From the NCBI GenBank assembly GCA_014529385.2, contig CM043962.1, positions 54,149,905 to 54,209,904 of the forward strand: a stretch of DNA of 60,000 nucleotides, in the 5' to 3' direction. The notes under the pieces are model-generated. The model was not told the origin of the DNA. It worked only from the letters and a program-made list of their open reading frames with translations, and searched no databases. This document shows, one piece after another, positions 1 to 11,009 of the stretch; position 1 is the first letter of the stretch, and every line of letters begins with the position of its first letter. The position numbers and the translations under genes are program-made. This DNA comes from Adiantum capillus-veneris (Eukaryota; Streptophyta; Polypodiopsida; Polypodiales; Pteridaceae).

Positions 1-1900
1 GTCCCCAGTGATGGATAAAGGAGAATCCCATGAAGTACCTTTGCTTCCATTGAAGGTATGTGAGCTATGGTTGATGAATATGATTATGGAGACTACTATG
101 AGGTGGATGGTTCAACAAGTACAGGGGTCTATGGATGAGGCCTCCTATTTACTTGGTTGGGAGGTAGGGTCATACATGTGTTCGAGCTTGTTGTTAGGTA
201 CATGTTTCTTCAATGATAGTATGCTTGGTGCTACTTGGTATGTAGTGTGTAGTCTGCTAGTGGATGTTTGTTTTTGGTTGAGGGATGCATGGATTGTTGA
301 AGGTAGGCCATGGACACTCTACACAGATGATGGGATATCTGCTGGGGTGCAACACTATGATAAGCGGTTACAGATGGGTGGAAGGAACCCATGGAAGGTA
401 TTTGATCTAGGCAGACGCTATGTGATGCAAGGGGTGGAGAAACTCACTTAAAGGTTTGACAGTAGGCTGCAATAAAAATTTGTAAATATGGTTTTGATTT
501 TCTAATAGGGTATGCCAGGTTTTTGCAGTTTGAAGTGGAATAAAGCTCTTTTTTGTTTGAACCTAAATGTTCAACTAGGGAGTGGGCAACGATGGTGCAG
601 TTAAGGTTGGTTGACCATAGAAGATGGCATGGCAGGTATGTGTAGGCTAGCAAATGCATGGCAAAGGGCTAGAACAGCTACAAGGATCCTAGGCCGGCAG
701 GTACCAGCGGATGTGTATGGCTGATGCAGTTTATAGGCTAGGAAGGCCCTCGAGAAAGGGCTCATTTAGGTCGCAGATGGAGGCTCAAGGTGCAAACTTT
801 TTGCTATGCTAAAGAAGCCCGTTCAAACGACTCGTCAAACAGAGCCCAAGTGTGCAAGATCTTAAAGTGTGAAGTTAGAAGGTTTTGTAGAACCCTGACA
901 GACAGGACAACTGGGGAAAGATGGCCAGAGTGGATATCAATGGGTAGATGCATAGTGCTCAAATTATGGAGCATGCTTGTCTTTTTGGATTGTGGATTGG
1001 AGCTCTAGATTGCAAGTTATGGCTGGTTGAACATTTATCGAGGGTCGGGTGTGTTCCCGTCTGACCACATTAGAAATTGTGCCATATGGCACTTTTGGAT
1101 ATTGGCAAAGTTCAAGAACATAGTGAGTGGGTGATGCATAAATCTATCGGAAACTAGCCGCTTGGCAAACGGATGCACGATGGCCGAGATATGGCAAGTT
1201 AAAATTGGCGAGGACAGTTGTCAGAAAGGAGTTTGCAAGTGTTTTTTTTCCTTTTTTAAGCCTCCTGTTCAAGATCGTACTACTGGAGCCAAAATTCAGG
1301 ATGTATGGGTAAAGTTGAAGCCCGGATTGGAAGGTTTCAATGGGTCTCAACACGGTGATGATCGGGTCAGTAAGCAGGGAGTCACAAGGATATGAGGGTG
1401 TGGGGAAAATAAACGTGTTGGAAAGAATTTTGGGTTGGCTTTTTGGAGGCCAAGGGAGTGGATCATTGTGGGAGTGCCACGTGGGCAGACAATAAACCCA
1501 TAGGTGGGGTTGTCGATCCAATGGGCAAGGGTTAAAGCCCAAAACGGGCACCAGTCAAAGGTATCCAAAGGAGAGAGAGCTCCCCATCTCATGGGGCTAT
1601 GGTGGTCGCCTGCGGGCGCTGTGTTGGTGGTACGTGATGGCGCAGGGGCGGCAAACCATTGGTTTTGGCGTTGTTTGGCCAGTGGCGACGTTGTGGTGAT
1701 GGACTTGGTAGACGACATGGCATGGGCCCGTGGTTCCTGCACCAGTTGGGTCCCCTCTTTTAAAGTGAAGTCAAAGCCCCCCACCCCACTAGCGATGTCG
1801 CTAGTGCTAGGGGTAGGGGGTGAGTCACATGCAGAGGAGACAGAGAGAATGGCCGATCAGTGGAGAGCTTGGTCGGGTGGACAAAGCTAAGGGAAAGTTC

Positions 1901-1901
<1 letters not shown>
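1..1901. other. Unassigned intergenic sequence
   Basis: The longest open frame is 8-451 on the plus strand (147 codons). It has no motif I recognise, is rich in Met, Trp and Leu, and has no clear start context. Other short frames on both strands (444-659, 790-1008, 1144-1551, 1347-1784, 1504-1890) overlap one another antiparallel and look like chance. The sequence is non-repetitive and may be old transposon debris. No function is assigned. Confidence 0.4.

Positions 1902-1967
<66 letters not shown>
1902..1967. repeat. (GT)n(GA)n compound microsatellite
   Basis: About 20 GT units run directly into about 12 GA units. Frames crossing it on either strand encode Cys-Val or Arg-Glu runs and are artefacts. 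Confidence 0.97.
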
Positions 1968-1973
<6 letters not shown>

Positions 1974-2093
1974 CCTAAATGGAAAAGTGGGCGGCCTAGC
2001 CAAGAGGGCCATTCAAGCCAGACAAAGAACAAGGTGAGGTGTTCATCATGCAGAAATAATACTAAATGAGCATGCCAAGTGGGTGCATTGCAC

Positions 2094-2202
2094 AAAAAAT
2101 TTGGAGCTTCCCAGCTCATGCAGCTCAACTTGAGCTCCATGCACAAAGATACCAAAATGAGCTCAAGTTGAGCTACATGAGCTGGGAAGCTCCAAATTTT
2201 TT
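2094..2202. repeat. Near-perfect 44-nt inverted repeat (foldback)
   Basis: The left arm is 2094-2137 and the right arm 2159-2202, separated by a 21-nt loop. The arms pair over 44 nt with one mismatch (c in the left arm where pairing wants t). Each arm also carries a small palindrome, AGCTCAACTTGAGCT or its complement. A transcript would form a long hairpin. It could be a short foldback element, a young inverted-repeat small-RNA locus, or part of an LTR promoter, because a TATA box lies 25 bp downstream. Confidence 0.9.
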
Positions 2203-2226
2203 CTTTTTTTGGTCTTTTAGCCATCC

Positions 2227-2236
2227 CTATAAAAGG
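2227..2236 (+). promoter_or_regulatory. TATA-box candidate (CTATAAAAGG)
   Basis: A strong plant/LTR-type TATA match lies just after the foldback. No recognisable coding sequence follows nearby, so this may be the U3/R junction of a decayed LTR. The assignment rests on the motif alone. Confidence 0.4.
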
Positions 2237-2311
2237 AGGTATACATTATTTTTGAAGGTCTTTTTGCCATACGGTTTTTTTTCTCTATAGGCTTTTGGGC
2301 CAATTAAGTTT

Positions 2312-2377
2312 TTTTGCCTATGACTATTGCCAGCATAGAATTCATTTTGCCTATGACTGTTGCCAGCCTAGACTTCA
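2312..2377. repeat. 33-bp tandem duplication (2 copies)
   Basis: Two adjacent 33-bp units, 2312-2344 and 2345-2377, share TTTTGCCTATGACT and TTGCCAGC with about three differences. They lie about 80 bp downstream of the TATA candidate, as in the R/U5 part of an LTR. Confidence 0.85.
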
Positions 2378-3129
2378 TTGTAAATTTTTGTGCGGATGTA
2401 AGGAAATCCATCATTGCTATCTCTTGATGTCGATTCTCCCTTCCCCCTTCTCTTCTCTGCTTGTGTGTGTGTTTTTGGGCATGTGTTGACGTGTGTCCCC
2501 CTCCAAGATCTATTTTTCAAAGAGAGATAGAGAGAGGCTGTGTGCGTGTGAAGGTTGTGAGTTGGGTAGAGTGGAATGATTGGCTCTGTTCGGTGCATTG
2601 CAAAGCATGTGTGCGTATGGTCATGGGTAAACGGTGGTTTGCTTGCAGATAGTGTTGAGTTTTGAAGGTGAACTCTAGTGGATTGGGGTATTGTATATGC
2701 CATGGGCTATAGTGAGGCATTGTGTTGTGTTTTGGGTGTGTTCCCCTTTCCCCCTCACCAATGGCATGGATGACGAGTTTTCTAGTAGCTCCGATAAGGA
2801 CATCGAATTGAGGTATCGACAAGCAGTTTTTTACAAATTTTCCAACCAAAAACCACAAAGCCAACAGACATACCTGAAAAAGATGCATGAAAAAATGAAC
2901 TCAAAGAAAAGAAAAACATGAACCTCTTCTAAAAAACAAAACATAGTATTTGAGGCTGGTCAAAACAACTGGTTGCCTTAAAGATGAGATATCAAAGCGG
3001 TTCATGAAACCCATCTCAATAGAAAAAGGGAATCCAAAAAAGAAAAGAAAACTAAAATAAAGAACTAAAAATTCAACGTAATTATCAAAAACAAAACGAA
3101 AACACAGATACAATGAATTAAAACAAACT
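2378..3129. other. Unassigned sequence upstream of gypsy fragment
   Basis: The stretch starts with pyrimidine-rich and GT-rich sequence (2430-2475), then becomes A-rich around 2870-3120. Only short, overlapping frames are present (for example 2461-2652 and 2691-2921). A Ser/Asp/Lys-rich 76-codon frame at 2691-2921 may be a decayed part of the gypsy polyprotein upstream of the reverse transcriptase, but I see no domain in it. Confidence 0.4.
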
Positions 3130-3405
3130 TTGAAAGAAGTTTGGACAATGGAGTTCGAGACTAACGATGAATCCAGCAATGATAGGTTTGACACTCCTTA
3201 CCACTACAAAAGGTACACTATCCAAAATAGGAAAATTATAGTTCATAAGCCAAAACGAGACCCAAAGGAACCTGGAACCTCATACGATGGGCTAGAAAAA
3301 TCCAAGTGTATAGACCTAGCGGAAACAAGCAAGGAACCTAGGCCGGCATACATTGCCATGGACCTCACGGGAGAAGAAGAGCAGCTATTGATAGCAACAC
3401 TATGA
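3130..3405 (+). pseudogene. Ty3/gypsy pol fragment between protease and reverse transcriptase
   Basis: The frame ends in a linker typical of plant gypsy pol just before the RT: a segment of the form K-C-I-D-L-A, then R-P-A-Y-I-A-M-D-L, then EEEQLLIATL. In relatives this continues into an acidic/aromatic segment and GLDP before the RT. Here the frame hits stops within 15 bp (TGA TGA at about 3403-3408), and the expected continuation reappears only at 5016, after a 1.6-kb LTR. The two parts are therefore one pol gene split by insertion. Confidence 0.75.
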
Positions 3406-3413
3406 TGATATAA

Positions 3414-3418
3414 AGACA
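3414..3418 (+). repeat. Left target-site duplication of solo LTR (AGACA)
   Basis: AGACA abuts the LTR start. The partner after the LTR end is AGACG at 5016-5020, with one mismatch. Both correspond to the same Lys-Asp codon context of the interrupted gypsy pol gene. Confidence 0.75.
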
Positions 3419-5015
3419 TGTCATAAAATCTAATATCTAACCAACCCCAAATGATTTTCTCATATTAAACTGATCATTTAATGTGGGAGAATAAATAGGA
3501 ACAAGGGTTAAGATGTAGACATGTGCTTTTAGGTCTATCTCAACACGGGGCCAATGGTAAAGGGGCCCAAATGAGAGATGGTCTATCAAAGAGCAAGGCT
3601 AACCAATGGAGCACAAGACCTTAGGGTTAGCTTCATTGAAGACCTCCAATAGTTAGTGTAAAAGTCCTTTGACCTTAGGTAAGCTAGGGCTGGGAGCCCG
3701 GACCAAGCTTGAGGTGCTTGGTCCGGGCTTGAGGTTCTTGAGGTGCTTGATGATTGAGATGCTTGAGATTCTTGAGGTGCTTGATGATTGAGATGCTTGA
3801 GGTGCTTGTCATGCTTGAGATGTTAGGGTTGCACTTGAGGTGAGAACCCAGCCCAAGCTTGAAGTGCTTAAGGGTGGGAATCAAGGCCAAGGTTGAGTGG
3901 ATTGAGGTGTGCAAAAGTCAAATATGATGCCTACAAGGAGGGGGAGAGCCCTACATGAGGGGATGAGAGAGAACACACATGCACTCACATAAGGCTTGCG
4001 TAGTATAAAGAAAGCAAAGGGGACACTTGTCAAGTTCCTCCTCATGTTGCCCTCATGGTATGCCTGAAGCCTATTGGTTGGCCACCCAAGGGTCCCAATG
4101 ATAATTTAGCAGATTTAATTAATTTATTTTGCATTTATCAAGTCCTCTCTCTCAAAGGGGAAAGGGGGACACTTGTTCCAAGGCTACCCTTGTTTCTTGG
4201 TATGACTTCTGCTTGTGATTGGCTAGACCTGGATGGGTCCAATGAGCTTCAAGCATGAGCTACAAGGGGGGGTCGACCAAATCAAGCTAGGGGGTTGCTT
4301 AGGGGGTATACTCTCCCACACACACTCACACACTCTCATTATGCATTGTGCAAAGTGCAATAGCTCCCTCTCCTTCTCTAAAGACTAAGCAAGTAGAGGT
4401 TGAGAGCCTACACCAACACTCTTGGCTATGGAGTGAAATCCAACCAAGAGCCATGTTTCAATGCTTAAGCTTGCCATATTCTCCATCTACATTACTATGT
4501 TATTATGTATGCTAGCAAGAAGAGTTATGATAAGTGAGTAACTAATTCTTTCTTCTATGAAATGTTACTTCTTCCTCTTCCCTACCCTCATTCTCTGCTA
4601 GCTCTCTCCACCTTCGAAGGTGTTTGAGGTCTTGGCATTGAGGCTTGGGATAGCTAAAGCTTTCTTCAAAGTTTATGTTATGCTTGTGATGCATGAATCT
4701 TTTCATCTTCATTGCATCACCTAGGTCACAAGAAACACAAAGATTGTATTGTAACAAGTCTCTCTTAATGGGAGAAATCATAATACAAATGCATATTGGA
4801 GGGGGGATCGACTCCGCATGAATCCGGTCCTCAACTGTTTTCATGTTCTCTAAATTCTCTCTCTTGCAAAATTATTGTTCATGCCAAGTTAACTAATTGC
4901 TATGATTATGTTGTTATCTTCAACTATGTTCACCCGCTATGCTCACAAAGTAATTTCTCAAAATTACTCTTGTTAATTTCCGCTACTCTCAAGTTAATAG
5001 GCCAATTCCATTACA
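3419..5015 (+). mobile_element. Solo LTR of a Ty3/gypsy-like element, nested in pol
   Basis: A 1597-bp block begins TGTCATAA and ends CATTACA, the 5'-TG...CA-3' form of an LTR. It lies exactly where the surrounding gypsy pol frame breaks, flanked by AGACA/AGACG. A second member of the family with matching ends and interior (for example the shared CCAACCAAGAGCCA and ACTGATCATTTAA) is at 49939-51574. Neither side shows internal element sequence, PBS or PPT, so this is best read as a solo LTR left by LTR-LTR recombination. Frames inside it (4055-4258, 4542-4844, 4796-5047) are incidental. Confidence 0.85.
3706..3812. repeat. Degenerate minisatellite inside the solo LTR
   Basis: Imperfect repeats combine the words GAGGTGCTTG, GATGATTGAGATGCTTG and GAGATTCTTG. 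They give a spurious Leu/Lys/His-rich minus-strand frame (3684-3914). Confidence 0.8.
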
Positions 5016-5890
5016 AGACGTGTTTTCATGGTCATATAAAGATCTAAAGGGATTAGATCCAAAAATCTGTCAACACATGATACCCCTTAAGAATGATGCC
5101 AAACTGCGTCGAAAACTTCCTTATACGTACAATGAGACTTTTCCCAAAAGATTAAGGAAGAGATAGACAAACTCAAGAATGCTTAGTTTATCTATGAGAT
5201 TGAACTCACCGATTGGGTGTTCCCAATTGTGGTAGTGCCCAAAAAGAATGCAAAGTTACGAGTCTGTGTGAACCTCAAAAAGGTAAATGATGCTACCATA
5301 AGATACAACTATCCACTACCAATAACAGATCATGTGATCGAGAGAGTTGCAGGAAAATAAGCTTATAGTTTCTTAGACGGGTTCTCAAGCTACAACCACT
5401 TGACCATAAAACTAAAAGATCAACATAAGACAGATTTTGCAACTGAGTGGGACTATTTGCATAGAGGGTGATTCCTTTTGGTTTAACCAATGCCCTTGCC
5501 ACCTTTCAGAGACTAATGAGTCATGCATTCAAGGAGTATCTCTTGCAATTTTTGGAGATATACATGGATGATTTATACGTGCATTCTCAATTAAGGTCTT
5601 TGAGAAGTGCAGATCTTACCGTATTTGCTTAAACCCTGAAAAATGTGTCTTCATTGTAAGACAAGGTAAAACACATTGTGTCCAAAAATAGGATTTCCAC
5701 TGATCAAGATAAGATACAGGTGATTGTTGCACTTCCAAGACCAACCAAGGTAAAGTAAGTACCTACATTTATGGGTCATTGTGGGTATTATAAGCACTTC
5801 ATATGCATGTATGTTATCATAGCTAATCCTCTGTATGCTCTCATTGCCAAGTTTGAGTGGACAGAAGAATGTGAGAAGGCTTTTCCACAA
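5016..5890 (+). pseudogene. Ty3/gypsy reverse transcriptase remnant
   Basis: After the solo LTR the pol frame resumes with K-D-V-F-S-W-S-Y-K-D-L-K-G-L-D-P. It passes into the RT fingers (PIVVVPKKNAKLRVCVNLKK, then a palm segment ending YSFLDGFSSYNHLTIK) and a catalytic box encoding Y-M-D-D at 5561-5572. Frameshifts and stops (for example a TAA inside GK-AYSF near 5358) prevent a continuous protein. The lineage looks like the one with the EMPL-type integrase described below. The gene is dead but well preserved at the motif level. Confidence 0.85.
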
Positions 5891-5924
5891 ATTGAAGTAG
5901 GGATTAATTTTTACTCCAATTTTG

Positions 5925-6300
5925 CAAGCCCTTGATTGGACTAAGATCTTCCATGTCCATGTAGATGCATCAGCCTATGCCATAGGGTGCATATTAGCTC
6001 AACTAAGAGATTAAAAAATGGATTTTTTAATTTGTTACTCTAGTAGGCAGCTAAACAATGTAGAGAAAAATTATATTACTATGGAGAGAGAGGGCCTAGG
6101 AATGATATATGCTGTCAAAAAATTTAGACACTACCTTCTCACAAAAAATTTTGTTTTCTTTGTAGATCACCAAGCATTGTTGTATCTGGTAAACAAACCT
6201 TGCAACACTGGAAGGATTATTTGCTAGTTTATAATATTGCTTGAGTTTGATTTTACTGCAGTCATCAAGAAAGGAACAACACACAAGAGAGCCGATCATC
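5925..6300 (+). pseudogene. Ty3/gypsy RNase H remnant
   Basis: The frame encodes D-W-T-K-I-F-H-V-H-V-D-A-S-A-Y-A-I-G, the first catalytic Asp block of gypsy RNase H. After a TAA at about 6012 it continues with Y-S-S-R-Q-L-N-x-V-E-K-N-Y, then E-R-E-G-L-G-M-I-Y-A-V-K-K-F-R-H-Y-L and F-V-D-H-Q-A-L. It lies in the normal position after the RT. Stops at 6012 and 6225 inactivate it. Confidence 0.85.
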
Positions 6301-6484
6301 TTTCAAAATTTCTCCATGGAGAAGCACCCGAAGGTATTGATGATGACCTTCTATAGTCTTATCTGTTCAAGTTGAATGGTTCCAAGGTGGAGTGAAGAGG
6401 TCATTCCTCTACTCACCATAGGATCATTACACGTAGAAAGACAACCGTCAATCATTCATCATACCAAAAATCTATAGCTTTCAG

Positions 6485-8049
6485 CTAGATGGCTATACAA
6501 GAAAGGTAATGACGAGATCCTGAGACTATGTGTATAGCCAGGTAAAAACGAATACTACCTAAGACTTGCTCATATACAACACATGGGGTTTCATAATGGG
6601 AAAACACAAACATACCAAACACTAATGGAACTTGGAGTCTACTGGCTAAACATGGAAAAAAGTGTCCATGATTACATAAAATCATGTGAAGCGTGTAAAA
6701 AACAACCACCAATGGAACACGCCACACTCTTTAGAGTAATTGGAGTGCCCAAATGGAATACTTACATTATTGAGTACTTAAACGTCAAGATCTTCCCAGA
6801 GGAATTGGGTAAGGCACGACTGACAACTATAGAGGAGGAAGAAAATCACTATGTGCTGATTTCAAACCAACTGTACCAGTGGGGGAATCACTGAAAGCGA
6901 ATATTTCTACATCCTAGAACAAGAACACTCAGGCCAACCAGGTGGACATTTTTCTGCTGACAAAACTGCAAAGCTGATACTTCTTGCCCAAATTTGTTGG
7001 CCAACCATGTTCATAGATGCGAAGACATATGTAAAATGGTGTGATGAATGCCAACGCAGTAAAGCACCTCAGCAGAGAGATGAAATGCCATTATGCCCAA
7101 TGACAGGAGTTCAAGCCTTTGCCAATTTGGGCATAGATTTTGTAGACCTCATCATACCTCTTGCATACCGCACATACGCTCAATATATTATAGTATCAAT
7201 ATATTATTTGATCAAATGGGTGGAAGTGAAGGCAACACAAAAAAATGATGCATGAACTATGGCATAGTTCTTATTTCAAAACATATTTACCAGATACCGC
7301 CTACCCATTGAGATTGTGAGCATTCGAGGAACCCACTTTGTGAACACCATCATTGAAAGCTTACTCGAGGAATTCATGGTGATTCATTGCAAATCAGTCC
7401 CCTACCACCCCAAGCTAACGGGTAAGCAGAGAGCACCAATAAAATCTTATGCACGATGCCAACAAAAATAGTGAGTGACTCAAGAACTGCTTGGGACCTA
7501 AAGCTACACTCAGCATTATGGGCTTACAAGAAGGTAGCATTTAAAACTTCCATTGGAACCTCTCCATTTAACCTTTTTTTTGGAATTAATGCTATTCTAC
7601 CCATGGAATTCTTGATTTCCACACTTCAAATCGCAACATAGCTAGGTTGGATGGGACACAAACTCTCTGAATGAATAGACATCTTGGAACAACTAGATTA
7701 AACTAGATTTAAGATGATCACAGAGATATATGCCCAAAAACGACAAATGGAGGCTTTCCATAACCAACACATAATTACCAAGGAGTTCCAAAAAGGGGAT
7801 TACATATTGGTGTATACCCTAAAGCAACACTCCAAAAAACTCAAAAAGCGAGGGATGGGGCCTTTTATAATCCATGACATATCGGAAGGTGGCGCCATCA
7901 AACTTGCAACATTGGCAAGAGAGGAGATGCCTAATTGGATAAGTGGGTGTAGGTTAAAAAAGTATCTTCTCACATTCACACAAGAAGATCTACAAACAAT
8001 TCATGCGGCAGTAAAGCCGAAGAATCAAGTCCATGTTATTCAAGCATAG
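6485..8049 (+). pseudogene. Ty3/gypsy integrase remnant with two zinc modules
   Basis: Two H2C2 zinc-binding segments occur in series. The first, about 6560-6720, holds HIQHMGFHNG...CEACKKQ. The second, about 6890-7070, holds GGHFSADKTAK...CDECQRSKAP. The catalytic core follows, including G-I-D-F-V-D-L near 7130 and a later segment W-A-Y-K-K-V-A-F-K-T-S-I-G near 7520. A C-terminal segment with K-G-D-Y-I-L-V-Y-T-L-K-Q-H-S-K-K and G-P-F-I-I-H-D-I (7714-8049) is the DNA-binding end. Several stops and frameshifts separate these pieces. Confidence 0.85.
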
Positions 8050-8176
8050 GCTAAAGAAGAAGCCAGACTTAGAATATTAAAGCAAAAGGAACAAGCCAAC
8101 CATAGGGACAATTGGCAACCATGCAAAGGCCCCAATCCTCCTCCAATATCATCAATACATACGGAACCTACATGGC

Positions 8177-8497
8177 TTGGTGGTATCAATGTATGAATTA
8201 TCCTTCAGCTTCTTGATGCTTCCAAAACGAGCACTAGTAGACATGGAAGCACGTGCCAATGTCATCAAATACTCAGAGTTTTTGAAAATGTCTACAAAAT
8301 CTCTAACACCAAACCAAATTGAGCTCAAGGAAGCAAATCAAGGGATGATGGTGAGCATGGGTCAAGCCAATTTTTCAATCAATGTGGGTGGTCAAATCTT
8401 CCCTCACCAATTTAATGTAATGAAAGATATAGATCTTAATAAAGCAGTGATTCTTGGAGTATCGTGGATGCGCACATACAAGGCAATACCAAATTGA
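8177..8497 (+). pseudogene. Retropepsin-like (aspartic protease) fragment
   Basis: A 106-codon frame contains A-L-V-D-M-E-A-R-A-N-V-I, which matches the retropepsin form (A-x-V-D-[ST]-G-A-x-x-N-V-I) with the catalytic D-[ST]-G changed to D-M-E. Near the end is ILGVSWMRTYKAIPN, matching the conserved I-L-G-x-x-W/P segment. It lies 130 bp after the integrase remnant, although in gypsy elements protease precedes RT. It may start a second, tandem or rearranged element. It cannot be catalytically active. Confidence 0.7.
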
Positions 8498-9850
8498 CAG
8501 GATGAAACATTACAACTCCACCTTGATGACACCTCCTTCACTACTCCATTGGCGCAAACAAATCACATTTGGGAAATTCATACTCTTTTATGAGAACCTA
8601 AACCTAAACCTTTGTGTTCAACCAAGGCAGTCAGAGAGGTTTGGGTCACGAAAACAGTGATATAGTCCAAGCCTAAACGATTATGGATTTCCAAAAGCAA
8701 CTTTACTCATTTTCAAACACAACTAATCAGATCTACTTCTTCAAAAACAAAGCCTGCTCATCCCAAAGAAAACAAGGCTTCCACTGCCCAATCAGACACT
8801 TCTCCTTGGATATCCACTCCGACAAATCAAAAATCTACCTGTACCAACAACATGGCAATGGAGACCAAAACAACATCAGCAATATCATCAAACACAGTCT
8901 CCAAGCTACCAATCACAAAAACTCAAATGGATTCCAAAACAAGTCACACCAACTAAAAACTAGATATCATGTCCAGATTACCAGTCTCTACCATCAAAGA
9001 ACGAGCACGTCTTCTCCAAATTCTTTTATTTGGGGCTAGTATCTTCAAAGCAGCCTCACCAACAAAAGCCCTTGAACAAACAGTTTAGAACCCATAAATT
9101 GCACTGCATCTCGTTACGCCATGCATCTCTTCAATTTGCACGTAGGGCCACATTACACGGCCTTGTATAGACACATAATTCACGCCCATGCACCACGTCG
9201 TATCTTCTTTCGGGAAGACTCAGAATGGGAAGCGGGGAGTAACACAAACACATTAAGATGATCATAACTTTGTATATAATGATTTCTTGATAATTTTTTT
9301 CCTTTTCATGAGCTCTTTTAGGCATATTACTGAGCCATATTGAAAAATTCATGAGAAGTAAGATACTACAGTGGGATGATATCTATAGAAGCGAGCATAA
9401 TAAGTTTGGTAATTTTTTTGCCGAATAATAATAATTATTGGTAATTTTCTTTTAGTTTCAAGCTAAAAGAGGTAGAAAATTAATTAGTTGAGCTAGGACA
9501 ACTAAAATTGAGTTCAAAAAGAAAACGTCAAATCTACAAAGCAAGGGCTTCAAACATGGAAAGGTTTGGCACCTGTCAAATTTTGAGCCAACATGTGAGG
9601 GATCAAAAATACAGATTTAAAGCCATTTGAAAATCGAATGTCCAAAGGATGAACCGTTCAAATTCCAGGTGGTTTGACAAAAAAATATGAGCAATCAAGG
9701 TAAGTATGCGCAAGGCTTTCTGGGTAGGTCGGGAACATATAGTCACAATGGGGCATTTCAAACTCATTTGCTTTCAGAGAGAGAACGACTGAGCTGAGAA
9801 ACGTATACTTCTTTGTTGCACTTTTGCTTGCTATGACCACCATAGTTCTC
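8498..9850. other. Decayed retroelement-like or unassigned sequence
   Basis: A Gln/Asn/Ser/Pro-rich frame (8683-9039) follows the protease fragment and may be the low-complexity linker between protease and RT of the same element, since a short segment near 8990-9045 reads like gypsy linker. From 9130 on I see only AT-rich sequence and short frames without motifs. Confidence 0.4.
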
Positions 9851-10088
9851 TTACTGCACTAGATTTGTCAGGTATAATCATTAACCTTGCAAGAACAATT
9901 GTGCATGAGATACTATGTACCAAAAACATCAAATCAACAGAAAAGATCAAATCAAAGAAGGGAAATTTGCAAACTATCAGAACCAATTTGGAATAGCTAC
10001 ACATGTCAAAACCACAAATTTGTCCACCAGAAGACTCCTAATATGTGGCAAGATCATCCCTGCTAATCACAATTTCAAAAGGCTGTGG

Positions 10089-10110
10089 AACATGGATTGC
10101 AATCCATGTT
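10089..10110. repeat. Perfect palindrome, copy 1 of dispersed family
   Basis: The core ACATGGATTGCAATCCATGT is exactly self-complementary and is extended by one A/T pair on each side (22 bp). Related copies lie at about 10161-10183, 10185-10208, 10459-10480 (one mismatch), 10990-11009 and 11263-11282. Confidence 0.9.
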
Positions 10111-10989
10111 CCCAAAACCCTAAACTTAGAGAAAATTGGGTAGTGCACTCCCCACTGTGCTACATGGATTTGCAAACCATGCTCCAACATGGGTCATGAT
10201 CCATGCACCCTAATTATAGATTCAACGAAAAGCTCAGCCTATGTTTAGAGGTAGCAAAGAGGAGCATGCCATGCAAATTGGGCACAAAGTGGGGCACTAA
10301 ATCACGAGGAATCTAGAATTCTAACAGTTTCAGTCTGCAAATGGTTATTTTAGGTCTAACATTGTGACAAAATGATCATAAGTCCAAAATTCTATGTCAA
10401 ATGATTTAGGATATGTGTCAAAAGCAAACCCACCAAGTCTGGTAGCATTTGACCTCAAAACATGAATTGCAATCCATGTTCCTCAACGAAATTCTTACTG
10501 AGTTCAAATTTGCAAACCAGTGGTTCTATATAGGAGGAATACAGGGCAATTGATGTTAGGAAAGTGCATATATGTTGCTTTTAAAGTTCAAGCAAATGTG
10601 TCAAAAACCAAAGTACCAAAAAGAAACAATCAAGTTTCAAGTCTGCCAAATGCAGCTAAAAGTGTTTTCAAGGTCCTTGAATTAGCTCAGCTGGATCTCC
10701 AACTTCACATGCAATCAGAGAGCATTGAAAAATAATAGACAAATGGGAAGCAAGGTGATCCTCAGATACAAATCAATAGAATTCACGGAAACATTAGAAA
10801 CCAACAAAGGGAATTGATTAAAACATGGGTCCAAAGGTCAGATATGGTCAAAGTGGCAAAATATGGTCATAAACTGAGAAATGAAGTCAACTATTAGGAA
10901 AAACATGTCCAAACTTGAAAAAATTACATAATGTACTAGGATGGACTATAGGAGCATGTGTGCTAAATGGCAATCCCAAATCTTGCCCA

Positions 10990-11009
10990 ACATGGATCGC
11001 GATCCATGT
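10990..11009. repeat. Perfect palindrome, CG-core copy
   Basis: ACATGGATCGCGATCCATGT is exactly self-complementary. It differs from copy 1 only in the central TGCA/CGCG, consistent with CpG-to-TpG/CpA change between copies. Confidence 0.9.

Noticed and set aside
1760-2224. 154-codon minus-strand frame with a His-Thr run
   Set aside because: It reads through the (GT)n(GA)n microsatellite and the foldback. Composition explains it and no motif remains outside them.
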